From: Azospirillum sp. TSH100
GTDB lineage: Bacteria; Pseudomonadota; Alphaproteobacteria; Azospirillales; Azospirillaceae
DNA length: 64,000 nucleotides
Assembly (NCBI RefSeq): GCF_004923295.1
Contig: NZ_CP039636.1
Coordinates: 679,001 to 743,000 of the forward strand
Direction: 5' to 3'
Positions 44,607 through 54,574 of the stretch are shown piece by piece (position 1 is the stretch's first letter; every line of letters starts with the position of its first letter). The translations under genes were made by a program, and so were the position numbers. The notes beneath the pieces are model-generated. The model did not search any database and was not told where the DNA came from. It worked only from the letters and a program-made list of their open reading frames with translations.

Positions 44607-46997
44607 TTATTCCGCTGCCATGGCGGGAGCAGCGTCGCGGATCGTCCGCCAGACCTTCTCCGGCGTCGCCGGCATGTCCATGTGGGTGACGCCATAGTCG
44701 GACAGCGCATCGACCACCGCGTTCATCACGGCTGCGGCGGCGCCGATGGTTCCGGCCTCGCCGCAGCCCTTCACGCCCAGCGGGTTGTGGGTGCAGGGCT
44801 GGTCCTCGTGATAGCGCACGGTGAAGGATGGGACATCGTCCGCCCGCGGCATGCAATAGTCCATGTAGGAGCCGGTGACGAGCTGCCCCGACTCCTCGTC
44901 ATAGACACAGTTCTCGTACAGCGCCTGCCCGATGCCCTGGACGAGGCCGCCATGCACCTGCCCCTCGACGATCAGCGGGTTGATGACGTTGCCGAAATCG
45001 TCCACCGCGGCGAAGCTGACGATCGTGGTGACACCGGTGTCGGGGTCGATCTCCACCTCGCAGACATGGCAGCCGTTGGGATAGGTGAAGTTCTTCGGAT
45101 CGTAGAAGGCCTGCTCGTCCAGCCCCGGCTCCAGCTCGTCGAGCGGGAAGTTGTGCGGGACATAGGCTTGCAGGGCGATGTCGCCGATGCCCAGGCTCTT
45201 GTCGGTGCCGGCGACGGTGAAACGTCCGTCCTTCACTTCAATGTCGGTCTCGGCGGCCTCCAGCATGTGGGCGGCGATCTTCTTCGCCTTGCGCTCCACT
45301 TTATCCATCGCCTTCACCAGGGCCGAACCGCCGACCGCGAGCGAGCGCGAGCCGTAGGTGCCCATGCCGAAGGGGATCTTGTTGGTGTCGCCGTGGACGA
45401 TCTCGACATTTTCGATCGGGATGCCGAAGCGGTCGGCCACGATCTGGGCGAAGGTGGTCTCATGGCCCTGGCCGTGGCTGTGAGCCCCGGTGAAGACCGT
45501 CACCGAACCCGTTGGATGGAAACGGACTTCCGCGCATTCATAAAGTCCCGCGCGAGCGCCGAGCGCACCGGCGACATTGCTGGGGGCGATGCCGCATGCC
45601 TCGATGTAGGTCGCGAATCCGATGCCGCGCAGCTTGCCGCGCGCCTTCGATTCGGCCCGGCGCTGCTGGAAGCCGGGATAGTCGACCAGCGGCAGGGCGA
45701 TGTCGAGATTCTTGGCGAAGTCGCCGGTGTCGTATTGCAGCGCCACCGGCGTCTGGTAGGGCATCGCCTCTTTCGGCACGAAGTTGCGGCGGCGGATCTC
45801 GGTCTTGTCCATGCCCATCACGCCGGCAGCCACATCGACGATCCGTTCGATCAGATAGCAGGCCTCGGGCCGACCGGCGCCGCGATAGGCGTCGACGGGG
45901 GCGGTGTTGGTGAAGACCGCTTTCACCTCGGCATAGATCGCCGGAGTCTTGTACTGGCCGGCCAGCAGGGTGGCGTAGAGATAGGTCGGGATCGATGGCG
46001 CGAAGGTCGACAGATAGGCGCCGAGATTGGCCAGTGTCGAGACGCGCAGCGCCAGGAAGTTGCCGTCCGCGTCCATCGCCAGCTCGGCATGGCTGACATG
46101 GTCGCGGCCATGGGCGTCGGTCAGGAAGCTCTCCGAGCGGTCGGCAGTCCATTTCACCGGCCGACCGACTTTGCGCGCCGCCCAGGTGACGACCGCCTCC
46201 TCCCCGTAATGGAAGATCTTCGATCCGAAACCGCCGCCGACATCGGGCGCCACCACCCGCAGCTTGTGTTCGGGAATGCCCAGCACGAAGGCGCCCATCA
46301 GCAGGCGGGTGACATGTGGGTTCTGGCTGGTGGTGGTCAGCGTGTATTCGCCGCTGGACTGGTCGTATTCGCCCATCGCCGCCCGCGGTTCCATCGCGTT
46401 CGGGACCAGACGCTGGTTGACCAGATCGATCTTGGCGACATGGGCGGCAGTGGCGAAGGCCGCGTCCACCGCCGCCTTGTCGCCCAGATGCCAGTCATAG
46501 CAGACATTGTCCGGCGCATCGTCATGGACCAGCGGGGCCCCGCCGGCAATCGCGCGGGTCGAGGAGCCCACCGCCGGCAGTTCCTCGTAATCGACCACCA
46601 CCATCTCGGCGGCGTCGCGCGCCTGCTCGCGGGTTTCGGCGATCACCACCGCCACCGCGTCGCCGACATAGCGCACGCGGTCGCGCGCCAGTGGATAGTG
46701 AGGCGGCTCCTTCATCGGCGATCCGTCCTTGGAGTGGATCTGCCAGCCGCAGGGCAGGCTGCCGACCTTGTCGGCCTCCATGTCGGCGCCGGTCAGCACC
46801 GCGACGACGCCCGGCATCGCCAATGCGTCGGCGAAGTCGATGCCCAGGATGCGGGCATGGGCGTAGGGGGAGCGCACATGGACCGCATGGGTCATGTTCG
46901 GGCGCTTGAAATCGTCGGTGTAGTTGCCACGGCCGGTCAGAAAACGCTGGTCTTCGCGCCGGCGCACCGAGGCGCCGATGCCATTGGGGTTCGCCAT
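44607..46997 (-). CDS. coxL: Molybdenum hydroxylase large subunit, form II CoxL type
   Basis: 796 aa. N-terminal Ald_Xan_dh_C domain and C-terminal molybdopterin-binding domains; the conserved catalytic-Glu segment VKGCGEAGTIGAAAAVMNA lies near the end. The active-site loop reads AYRGAGRPEA. True aerobic CO dehydrogenases (form I) have AYXCSFR with the Cys that holds copper; AYRGAGR marks form II, whose substrate is mostly unknown. It should not be called a proven CO dehydrogenase. It lies between coxS and coxM. Confidence 0.92.
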   Translation of the reverse strand: MANPNGIGASVRRREDQRFLTGRGNYTDDFKRPNMTHAVHVRSPYAHARILGIDFADALAMPGVVAVLTGADMEADKVGSLPCGWQIHSKDGSPMKEPPHYPLARDRVRYVGDAVAVVIAETREQARDAAEMVVVDYEELPAVGSSTRAIAGGAPLVHDDAPDNVCYDWHLGDKAAVDAAFATAAHVAKIDLVNQRLVPNAMEPRAAMGEYDQSSGEYTLTTTSQNPHVTRLLMGAFVLGIPEHKLRVVAPDVGGGFGSKIFHYGEEAVVTWAARKVGRPVKWTADRSESFLTDAHGRDHVSHAELAMDADGNFLALRVSTLANLGAYLSTFAPSIPTYLYATLLAGQYKTPAIYAEVKAVFTNTAPVDAYRGAGRPEACYLIERIVDVAAGVMGMDKTEIRRRNFVPKEAMPYQTPVALQYDTGDFAKNLDIALPLVDYPGFQQRRAESKARGKLRGIGFATYIEACGIAPSNVAGALGARAGLYECAEVRFHPTGSVTVFTGAHSHGQGHETTFAQIVADRFGIPIENVEIVHGDTNKIPFGMGTYGSRSLAVGGSALVKAMDKVERKAKKIAAHMLEAAETDIEVKDGRFTVAGTDKSLGIGDIALQAYVPHNFPLDELEPGLDEQAFYDPKNFTYPNGCHVCEVEIDPDTGVTTIVSFAAVDDFGNVINPLIVEGQVHGGLVQGIGQALYENCVYDEESGQLVTGSYMDYCMPRADDVPSFTVRYHEDQPCTHNPLGVKGCGEAGTIGAAAAVMNAVVDALSDYGVTHMDMPATPEKVWRTIRDAAPAMAAE

Positions 46998-47076
46998 CTC
47001 GTGTTTCCTCCCACAGGAACGCTGAAGATGCGGAAATGCCTTATCTGCAATCTTTTCTGTTCTGGGCGTTTCGCCC

Positions 47077-47577
47077 TTATTCGGCGGCCACCGGCGTTGC
47101 CTGCGTCCCCGCCATCGCCTCGGCTCCCGCCTTCACCGCCCGGACGATGTTGTGATAGCCGGTGCAGCGGCAGATGTTGCCTTCCAGCCCCTCGCGGATT
47201 TCGGCCTCGGTCGGGTTCGGGGTCTCGCGGACCAGATCGACCGCGCTCATAACCATGCCCGGCGTGCAGAAGCCGCATTGCAGGCCGTGATGTTCGCGGA
47301 AGGCGGCCTGCATCGGGTGCAGCGTGCCGTCGGCCGCCGCCAGCCCTTCGATCGTGGTCACCGCCGCCCCGTTGGCCTGGACAGCCAGCGTGGTGCAGGA
47401 CTTCACCGACCGGCCGTCGACATGGACGACGCAGGCGCCGCATTGGCTGGTGTCGCAGCCGACATGGGTGCCCGTCAGGCCCAGATGCTCGCGCAGGAAG
47501 GTGACGAGCAGCGTACGCTCCTCCACCTCGCGCGAGACCGTCTTGCCGTTGACGGTCATCGAAACGGTACAGGACAT
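47077..47577 (-). CDS. coxS: Molybdenum hydroxylase small [2Fe-2S] subunit (CoxS-like)
   Basis: 166 aa from ATG 47577, with GGAGGA six bases upstream. The N-terminal ferredoxin cluster has C in CDTSQCGACVVH and VKSC; the second cluster has CGFCTPG and CRCTGYHN. It is the electron-transfer subunit. It begins the operon coxS, coxL, coxM. Confidence 0.92.
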   Translation of the reverse strand: MSCTVSMTVNGKTVSREVEERTLLVTFLREHLGLTGTHVGCDTSQCGACVVHVDGRSVKSCTTLAVQANGAAVTTIEGLAAADGTLHPMQAAFREHHGLQCGFCTPGMVMSAVDLVRETPNPTEAEIREGLEGNICRCTGYHNIVRAVKAGAEAMAGTQATPVAAE

Positions 47578-47923
47578 CGGTTTTCCTCCCGCTGGCTGAA
47601 GTCTGGCTTGCAGTCGTATGGCGTGCAGTTGGGACTGATCACTGTCGGTTGACGCGCCGTTGGCCGGGGGCATGGTGGTGTCCGCTTCGGTCGGCGATCT
47701 TGCGCCACAAGGATAGGGGGTGTCTCCCCGTCGAGGTCAAGAAGCCTGTGCATGGTTTGGCCGAAAGAATGACATCGCAACCATCGTTATGTCGGATTGT
47801 ACGTACTGGCGCGCAATTTTGTGGCGCGTTACAGTGGGTTGGGGCTGCCTACGCTCTGTGGGCCTACAAATAAATCCGCCCGGCAACGATCCGGGTGCAG
47901 CAATGAGAATGGGGAGAGCCACT
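47578..47923. other. Divergent intergenic region between coxS and the TAXI binding protein
   Basis: 346 bases with no convincing gene. It must hold the promoters of the cox operon and the TRAP operon. The AT-richer part around 47800-47830 (ATTGTACGTACTGG, then GCGCGCAATTTTGTGGCGCG) is the most promoter-like, but I see no clear known boxes. Confidence 0.5.
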
Positions 47924-48898
47924 ATGAATCGCCCATCCGTGACGCGTCGCGTCCTGGCCCTGTGCACGGCCGCGGGCCTTGGCATCGGCCTTGGCCTTGC
48001 CGCACTCCCGGCCAAGGCCGAGACCTTCATAACCGTCCTGACCGGCGGCACCAGCGGCGTCTATTACCCGCTGGGGGTGGCGCTGTCGAACGTGTACGGC
48101 AAGGCGCTGCCGGGGGCGAAGGTGACGGCGCAGGCGACCAAGGCGTCAGTGGAGAATCTGAATCTTCTCCAAGCCGGCCGGGGCGAAATCGGATTTACGC
48201 TGGGCGATTCGTTGAGCGACGCCTGGAAGGGCAACGAGGAGGTCGGCTTCAAGCAGAAGCTGGACAAGCTGCGCACCATCGCCGCCATCTACCCCAACTA
48301 CATCCAGGTCGTCGCCGCCAAGGACTCGGGGATCAAGACGCTGGCCGACCTGAAGGGCAAGCGGGTGTCGGTCGGCGCGCCGAAGTCGGGGACAGAGCTG
48401 AACGCGCGGGCGATCTTCGGCGCCGCCGGCCTGACCTACAAGGATTTCGCCAAGACCGAGTATCTGCCCTTCGGCGAATCGGTCGACCTGATCAAAAACC
48501 GCCAGCTTGACGCGACGCTGATCTCCGCCGGCCTTGGCGTGGCGGCGATCAAGGATCTGTCCTCGTCGCAGGAGATAACCGTCGTCAGCATTCCGGCCGA
48601 GGTGGTGCAGAAGGTGGGCGATCCCGCCTATATCACCGAAACGATCCCCGCCGGCACCTATCCCGGCCAGACCGAGGCCGTTCCGACCGCCGCCGTCCGC
48701 AACCTGCTGGTCAGCCATTCCGGCGTGTCGGACGACGCCGCCTATGCGATGACGAAGACGCTGTTCGAGAATCTCGACGCGCTGGCCGCGGCCCATGTCG
48801 CCGCCAAGCAGATCAAGCTGGACCAGACCGCCACCCAGTCGCCGGTGCCGCTGCATCCGGGCGCCATCAAGTACTTCAAGGAAAAGGGCCTGATGTAA
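47924..48898 (+). CDS. TAXI-family TRAP transporter solute-binding protein
   Basis: 324 aa from ATG 47924, with GGGGAG eight bases upstream. The signal peptide ends AKA near residue 31. The mature start TFITVLTGGTSGVYYPLGVALS is the TAXI signature, followed by SVENLNLLQAGRGEIGFTLGD and later AIYPNYIQVVAAKDSG. It captures a carboxylate or amino acid in the periplasm for the fused permease encoded next, 22 bp away. Confidence 0.9.
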   Translation: MNRPSVTRRVLALCTAAGLGIGLGLAALPAKAETFITVLTGGTSGVYYPLGVALSNVYGKALPGAKVTAQATKASVENLNLLQAGRGEIGFTLGDSLSDAWKGNEEVGFKQKLDKLRTIAAIYPNYIQVVAAKDSGIKTLADLKGKRVSVGAPKSGTELNARAIFGAAGLTYKDFAKTEYLPFGESVDLIKNRQLDATLISAGLGVAAIKDLSSSQEITVVSIPAEVVQKVGDPAYITETIPAGTYPGQTEAVPTAAVRNLLVSHSGVSDDAAYAMTKTLFENLDALAAAHVAAKQIKLDQTATQSPVPLHPGAIKYFKEKGLM

Positions 48899-48920
48899 GA
48901 AACGGACGGGCGGAGAATCC

Positions 48921-51014
48921 GTGGTGAGCGCACAGAAAAATCAGGCGGACTCCGAGATCCGTCAGGCGATCGACCGGGAAAATCCGGCGACGGTCGCCGC
49001 ATTTGAGGGGTTCGACGGGCGGGCGGTCTTCGCCATCGCCGTCGCCTTCTCCGCCTTCCAGATCTGGACCGCCGCCTTCAACCCGGTCTCCACCATGGTG
49101 GTGCGGGCGGTCCATGTCGGCTTCCTGCTGCTGATGACCTTCACCCTGTTCGGCTTCCGCCAGACGGCGGAGCGCAGGCGGGTTCCCTGGTACGACTGGC
49201 TGCTGGGCCTGACCGCCTTCGGCGTCGGCCTCTACCATTACGTGTTCGAGGTTGAGCTGATCCAGCGGGCCGGCGATCCCAACACCACCGACCTCATCGT
49301 CGGCACCGTCGCCGTGGCGCTGGTGTTCGAGGCGGCGCGGCGCATCATGGGGCTGGCGCTGCCGATCATGTGCGGCGTCTTCATCCCCTATGCCCTGTTC
49401 GGCCGCCATCTGCCCTTCGGGCTTGCCCACCGCGGCTACGATCTCGATCAGGTGATCGACAATCTGTACCTGTCTACGGAGGGGCTTTACGGCACGCCGA
49501 CCTTCGTGTCGGCCAGCTATATCTTCCTGTTCATCCTGTTCGGTGCCTTCCTTGAGCGCGCCGGCATGATCAAGCTGTTCAACGACGTGTCGCTCGGCCT
49601 CGTCGGCCATGCCAAGGGCGGGCCGGCCAAGGTGGCGGTGATCTCGTCCGGCCTGATGGGCACCATCAACGGGTCGGGTGTCGCCAACGTGCTGACCACC
49701 GGGCAGTTCACCATCCCGTTGATGATGCGCTTCGGTTATCGGCCGGCCTTCGCCGGCGCGGTCGAGGCCACCGCCAGCATGGGCGGGCAGTTGATGCCGC
49801 CGGTGATGGGGGCAGCCGCCTTCATCATGGCGGAGACCATCGGCGTGCCCTACAGCGAGGTCGCCATCGCCGCCGCAATCCCGGCGATCCTCTATTTCGG
49901 CAGCGCCTTCTGGATGGTCCATCTCGAAGCGGGCATGCGGAACCTCGTCGGCCTGCCCAGGGACCAGTGCCCGAGCGCGCTCCGCGCGGTGGTGGAGGGC
50001 TGGTACCTGATCCTGCCGCTGGCGGCTCTGATCTACCTGCTGTTCTCCGGCTTCACGCCGCTGTTCGCCGGCGTCATCGGCATCGCGGCGACCGCGGCCC
50101 TGATCCTTGGTACCACCATCGTCGGCACCATCGGGCCGATGGCGCTGCGCGTCGGCTTCTGGGTCGCGGTCGGGCTGGTCGCGGCGGGCCTGTGGAAGCT
50201 GGGGTTCCGGACCGAGCATCTCGCCTTCACCATGGTCACCCTGCTGATCATCCCCTGCCTGCTGTTCAAGGGCGGGCGGCAGACGCTGGCGCTGGTGGTC
50301 AACAGCATTGCCGACGGCGCCAAGAACGCGGTCGGTGTCGGCGTCGCCTGCGCTCTGGTCGGCGTGCTGATCGGCATGATGACGCTGACCGGGCTGGCGT
50401 CGAGCTTCGCCTCCACCATCGTCGACTGGTCGGGCGGCAATCTGCTGGCGGCGCTGGTGCTGACCATGATCGCCTGCATCGTGCTGGGCACCGGCCTGCC
50501 GACGACGGCCAACTACATCATCACCGCCTCGATCGCCGCCCCGGCCCTGCTGACCATGGGCGTGCCGCTGATCGTCAGCCACATGTTCGTCTTCTATTTC
50601 GGCATAATGGCCGACCTGACCCCGCCGGTCGCCCTGGCGGCGCTGGCGGCCTCGTCGATCTGCAAGGCTGACCACATGGAGATCGGCTGGATCGCGACGC
50701 GGGTGGCGATGGCGGGCTATGTCGTGCCCTTCATGGCGGTCTACGACCCGGCGCTGGTGCTGCAATCCGGGAGCTGGCTGGCGGTGGCCTATGTGTTCAT
50801 AAAGGCCTGCGTCGCCATCGCCCTGTGGGGGGCGGCGACCATCGGCTTCTTCTGGACGCCGCTGTCGCTGGTCGCCCGGCTCTATGCCGCGGCGGCCTCC
50901 TTCCTGTTCATCGTCGCGCTGCCCCTGACCGACGAGGCCGCCTTCGTCATGACCGTCCTCTTTGTGCTGTGGCAGCACCGGCGCCGGAGCGTGCCGACCG
51001 CCGCTGCGGCCTGA
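48921..51014 (+). CDS. TRAP transporter permease, fused 4TM/12TM
   Basis: 697 aa from GTG 48921 (or GTG 48924), with GGAG a few bases upstream. A small N-terminal unit of four membrane segments is fused to the large DctM-like unit with motifs GTPTFVSASYIFLFILFGAFLERAGM and GSGVANVLTTGQFTIPLMMRFGY (in segments). Later GLPTTANYIITASIAAPALLTMG is the second symmetrical half. It is typical of TAXI-TRAP systems, driven by sodium or proton gradients. Confidence 0.92.
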   Translation: MVSAQKNQADSEIRQAIDRENPATVAAFEGFDGRAVFAIAVAFSAFQIWTAAFNPVSTMVVRAVHVGFLLLMTFTLFGFRQTAERRRVPWYDWLLGLTAFGVGLYHYVFEVELIQRAGDPNTTDLIVGTVAVALVFEAARRIMGLALPIMCGVFIPYALFGRHLPFGLAHRGYDLDQVIDNLYLSTEGLYGTPTFVSASYIFLFILFGAFLERAGMIKLFNDVSLGLVGHAKGGPAKVAVISSGLMGTINGSGVANVLTTGQFTIPLMMRFGYRPAFAGAVEATASMGGQLMPPVMGAAAFIMAETIGVPYSEVAIAAAIPAILYFGSAFWMVHLEAGMRNLVGLPRDQCPSALRAVVEGWYLILPLAALIYLLFSGFTPLFAGVIGIAATAALILGTTIVGTIGPMALRVGFWVAVGLVAAGLWKLGFRTEHLAFTMVTLLIIPCLLFKGGRQTLALVVNSIADGAKNAVGVGVACALVGVLIGMMTLTGLASSFASTIVDWSGGNLLAALVLTMIACIVLGTGLPTTANYIITASIAAPALLTMGVPLIVSHMFVFYFGIMADLTPPVALAALAASSICKADHMEIGWIATRVAMAGYVVPFMAVYDPALVLQSGSWLAVAYVFIKACVAIALWGAATIGFFWTPLSLVARLYAAAASFLFIVALPLTDEAAFVMTVLFVLWQHRRRSVPTAAAA

Positions 51015-51015
51015 G

Positions 51016-51393
51016 GTGGGCGGTCTCTGCCTGTTCGCCCTCGGCGGCGCGCTGCTGGCGTCGCTGCCCGGGGAGGAGTTCACCCTGTCCTGGACCCACT
51101 CCATCGAGAAAACGGAGTGGCGGGAGAGTTGGACGGTCGATGCGGGCCAGCTGCGTCTGGTGGAGGCGGGCATCCGTGGCACCGGTGCGGGAATGGAGCC
51201 CGGCCCCGATGCCCGGCTGAGCGCCGATGGGTGGCTGGCCTGGAGGCCGGTCCTGCCGCCGCAGGACAAGGTAACGCTGGCGGCGTCCGGCTTCACCGGT
51301 GAACACCGGCTGTGTGTTGGGGCAGAGTGTCGGCCACTGTCCGGTTGGACGGGCATGACCGACCGGGCTGTGGTGTTGCGGGCTTGTCCTTAG
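51016..51393 (+). CDS. DUF1850 protein of the TRAP operon
   Basis: About 125 aa. EEFTLSWTHSIEKTEWRESW is the DUF1850 signature, found almost always next to TAXI-TRAP permease genes. I start it at GTG 51016, two bases after the permease stop; an in-frame TTG at 50962 is an alternative. A hydrophobic start (GLCLFALGGALLASL) suggests export or membrane anchoring. Function unknown. Confidence 0.75.
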   Translation: MGGLCLFALGGALLASLPGEEFTLSWTHSIEKTEWRESWTVDAGQLRLVEAGIRGTGAGMEPGPDARLSADGWLAWRPVLPPQDKVTLAASGFTGEHRLCVGAECRPLSGWTGMTDRAVVLRACP

Positions 51394-51508
51394 CTCGCCG
51401 CCTACCCCCGCCTACGAAAGTTCGTGTCGCCGATGCCCCTTCCGGCTTGGCTTACGCTGCGTCAGTCCGCATACTCCCGTTCCTTTCGTCAGCCTACATT
51501 CCGGACCG

Positions 51509-52999
51509 ATGATCACATTCCTCGCCCACCATCGCCGCTCGTCCATCCTCCCGACTGTTCTTTGGGCGGTGCTCGCCTTCGGCGGTGTGCTGCTGGGAAC
51601 GCAAGGGGTACAAGCGGCGGAGGTGGCGGCGGAGGTGGCCCATGGTGGCGTGCCGCATCTGGACGGGCGGCTGCTGGGCGCCGCGTGGGTGGTGCCCTTC
51701 GCGGGGATCCTGCTGTCGATCGCTCTGTTCCCGTTGCTGGCGCCGATGGTCTGGCATCACCATTTCGGCAAGATCTCGGCAGCCTGGGCCTTGGCCTTTC
51801 TGGTCCCCTTCGCCGCCACCTTCGGTGTCGATCTCGCGACCTATGAACTGCTGCACACGGTTCTTCTTGAATATATTCCCTTCATCGTGCTGCTGACCGC
51901 GCTGTTCACGGTGGCAGGCGGCGTGCGGCTGGTCGGGTCGCTGGTGGGGACGCCGCTGGCCAACACGGTCGGGCTGGCATTGGGCACGGTGCTGGCCAGC
52001 CTGATGGGCACCACCGGCGCCTCGATGCTGCTGATCCGCCCGTTGCTGCGGGCGAACGAGCACCGGCGCCACAAGGTCCACACGGTCGTCTTCTTCATCT
52101 TCCTGGTGTCGAATGTCGGCGGATCGCTGACCCCGTTGGGCGACCCGCCACTGTTCCTGGGTTTCCTGAAGGGCGTCGATTTCTTCTGGCCGACCGTCCA
52201 TCTGCTGGCGCCGATGGCCTTCCTGTCCAGCCTGCTGCTGGTGATCTATTTCGTGCTGGACCTCGTCCTGCACACCCGCGATCCCGGCAAGCATCCGCTG
52301 ATCGAGGGCGTGCATGAACGCGAGCCGATCCGGATCGAGGGCAGCGTCAACCTGCTGCTGCTGATCGCCATCGTCGGCGCGGTGCTGCTGAGCGGCGTCT
52401 GGCATCCCGGCACCGGCGTCACGCTGTACCATGTGACGGTGCCGCTGGAGACCATCGTCTCGAACCTGCTGCTGCTGGGCATCACTGGCCTGTCGCTGGC
52501 GCTGACCAGCAAACAGAGCCGCCGCCTGAACGGTTTCAGCTGGGGTCCGATCCTGGAGGTGGCGAAGCTGTTCGCCGCCATCTTCCTGACCATCATCCCG
52601 GCCATCGCCATCCTGCGGGCCGGCACCGACGGCGCGCTGGGCGCCATCATCTCCGCGGTGAACGAGGGCGGGAAGCCGAACCCCGCCGCCTATTTCTGGG
52701 CGGCCGGCATCCTGTCCAGCTTCCTCGACAACGCGCCGACCTATCTGATCTTCTTCAACACCGCCGGCGGCGACGCGAAGGTGCTGATGACCGATCTGTC
52801 ACTGACGCTGACCGCGATCTCCGCAGGTGCGGTGTTCATGGGGGCCAACAGCTATATCGGCAATGCCCCCAACTTCATGGTCAAGGCGATCGCGGAGGAA
52901 CGCGGCGTCACCATGCCCAGCTTCTTCGGCTATATGGCTTGGTCCTGCGGCATCCTCGTGCCGTTGCTCGGGCTGACCACGCTGGTCTTCTTCCTTTGA
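51509..52999 (+). CDS. Na+/H+ antiporter-like membrane protein (NhaD/ArsB type)
   Basis: 496 aa with about 12 membrane segments. An N-terminal signal-like hydrophobic stretch is followed by HHFGKISAAWAL, GTTGASMLLIRPLLRANEHR and NVGGSLTPLGDPPLFLGFL. Near the end SSFLDNAPTYLIFFNTAGG and SYIGNAPNFMVKAIAEERG are the paired DNAP/NAPN motifs of ion-transporter (citrate/NhaD/ArsB) superfamily proteins. Antiport of sodium for protons is the usual role, but the substrate is inferred. Confidence 0.8.
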   Translation: MITFLAHHRRSSILPTVLWAVLAFGGVLLGTQGVQAAEVAAEVAHGGVPHLDGRLLGAAWVVPFAGILLSIALFPLLAPMVWHHHFGKISAAWALAFLVPFAATFGVDLATYELLHTVLLEYIPFIVLLTALFTVAGGVRLVGSLVGTPLANTVGLALGTVLASLMGTTGASMLLIRPLLRANEHRRHKVHTVVFFIFLVSNVGGSLTPLGDPPLFLGFLKGVDFFWPTVHLLAPMAFLSSLLLVIYFVLDLVLHTRDPGKHPLIEGVHEREPIRIEGSVNLLLLIAIVGAVLLSGVWHPGTGVTLYHVTVPLETIVSNLLLLGITGLSLALTSKQSRRLNGFSWGPILEVAKLFAAIFLTIIPAIAILRAGTDGALGAIISAVNEGGKPNPAAYFWAAGILSSFLDNAPTYLIFFNTAGGDAKVLMTDLSLTLTAISAGAVFMGANSYIGNAPNFMVKAIAEERGVTMPSFFGYMAWSCGILVPLLGLTTLVFFL

Positions 53000-53250
53000 T
53001 GGTCCCCATTCTGTAACAGCCTCGTGGCGAAACCAATCGTCACCTCCTCCGTTAACCCGCGATGGAGCCGCCTTTCCGTCCGCAGCCGGACGGGTGTCGC
53101 GCGGCGCAACGGCTGGAGGGTGACGTGGTTTCGATGGGGCTTGGCTGGAACACGGGTGCGGGCTTCAGGGCGGGGCGGCCGATGGCTGCGCGCGGCCGGT
53201 TGCCATCACCAGGGTGGGTGACAGCGGTCTGAGTGGTCGGAGCCTGCGCC

Positions 53251-54405
53251 ATGACCACGCAGACCAATCCCCGCCACCTCCACTCCCTGACCCCGTTGCG
53301 CGGCATCGCGGCCTTGTGGGTGGTGCTGTACCATTACAGCTTCCAGTACTTCCCTAATTTGCACCCAGACAGTTACACGTATCTGGTGCAGAAGGGCTAT
53401 CTGGCCGTCGATCTGTTCTTCATGCTCAGCGGCTTCGTGCTGACGCACGTCTATCACGGCACCTTCACGGACTCGGTCGGCGACAAATACTGGGCTTTCC
53501 TGCGGGCGCGCATCGCCCGGCTTTATCCGCTGCATCTGGCGGTCCTGCTGCTGTTCGTGGCGACGGCGCTGGCCGTCCGTGCGGTAGAATATGCCGCCAC
53601 CGGCAGCTTCCCCGCGATTCCGCTGAAGGGTGCTGAGTCAGTGTGGGCGCTGGTCGCCAACCTGTTCATGCTCCAGGGCCTGTATGCCAGCATGCTGAGC
53701 TGGAACTATCCGGCCTGGTCGATCAGCCTGGAATTCATGGCTTATCTGGTCTTCCCCTTCGCGTTGCCGTGGGTCTGGCGGTCGAGCGGGCGGACGCAGT
53801 CCCTGCTGGCGGTCGGCGCGCTTGCGACGCTCTGTGCGCTGGCCTGGGCGACGCAGGACAATCTGAATCAGTGGGATGGCCCGCAGACCCTGCTGCGCTG
53901 CCTGCCGGAATTCCTGCTGGGGACGCTGCTCTACAGCGCCTATCGCAGCGGGCTTGCCGCGTCGGTGCTGTCCAGTGACCTGACGATGGCCGCGGTCGTG
54001 CTGGCGATCCTGCTGCTTCTGCATAGCGGCGGGCCGGACATGCTGGCCGTTGCGCTGTTCGCCCTGCTGATCCTGGCGGCGGTCGCCAACCGTGGCCAGG
54101 CGGCGGATGTGTTGAATGTCCGGCCTTTGGTGTGGCTGGGCGACGTGTCCTATTCGCTCTACCTGATCCACGGCTTCGTCGAATATGCCACCACGCGGCT
54201 GCTCGGTCTGGGGCTCGGCATCTACGACCGCAAGGCTCTGCCGGGCGGCTGGTCGCTGGCCCTGCTGGTGGCGATGGTGACGGCCTGCCTGCTGATGGCG
54301 GGCCCGGCCTATCGCCGGATCGAGGTGGGCGGCCGACGCCTTCTGCGGGAAGGTTCGGGCTTTGGCCGGATGACTCTGGCGACGGCGGGCCGGCGGGCCG
54401 ACTGA
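53251..54405 (+). CDS. Acyltransferase family 3 membrane protein
   Basis: 384 aa from ATG 53251, with GGAG nine bases upstream. Ten or so membrane segments. The conserved catalytic H is in LRGIAALWVVLYHYSF, with DLFFMLSGFVLTHVY and RIARLYPLH following; SYSLYLIHGFVEY near the end is also typical. It O-acetylates surface polysaccharide or lipid at the inner membrane. It stands alone. Confidence 0.88.
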   Translation: MTTQTNPRHLHSLTPLRGIAALWVVLYHYSFQYFPNLHPDSYTYLVQKGYLAVDLFFMLSGFVLTHVYHGTFTDSVGDKYWAFLRARIARLYPLHLAVLLLFVATALAVRAVEYAATGSFPAIPLKGAESVWALVANLFMLQGLYASMLSWNYPAWSISLEFMAYLVFPFALPWVWRSSGRTQSLLAVGALATLCALAWATQDNLNQWDGPQTLLRCLPEFLLGTLLYSAYRSGLAASVLSSDLTMAAVVLAILLLLHSGGPDMLAVALFALLILAAVANRGQAADVLNVRPLVWLGDVSYSLYLIHGFVEYATTRLLGLGLGIYDRKALPGGWSLALLVAMVTACLLMAGPAYRRIEVGGRRLLREGSGFGRMTLATAGRRAD

Positions 54406-54408
54406 GGC

Positions 54409-54446
54409 CAAAAAAATGCGCCCGGGGGCTGAGGCCGCCGGGCGCA
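54409..54446 (-). terminator. Rho-independent terminator of the RND efflux operon
   Basis: Perfect 9-bp stem TGCGCCCGG (54417-54425) with CCGGGCGCA (54438-54446), a 12-nt loop, and on the minus strand seven T directly after the stem. It lies about 130 bases after the stop of the minus-strand RND pump gene and four bases past the stop of the acyltransferase gene. It may stop transcription in both directions. Confidence 0.8.
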
Positions 54447-54574
54447 AAGGCACAGTACGAAAGAGGATCATCAGCAGTGATGATGCAATCGGGAGATCGA
54501 TTGTGGCGTCACCCTGTCACGGGTCGTGCGTGCGCCCCTTGACCGTGGTCAAGCTCGAGCGAGAGAGCAGGTCA

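Noticed and set aside
44607..46997. Calling CoxL an aerobic CO dehydrogenase
   Set aside because: The active-site loop is AYRGAGR (form II), without the Cys that holds copper in true CO dehydrogenase.
47811..47826. Sigma-54-like TGGCGCG...TTGT before the TRAP operon
   Set aside because: Spacing between the boxes is one base too long and the second box ends GT instead of GC.
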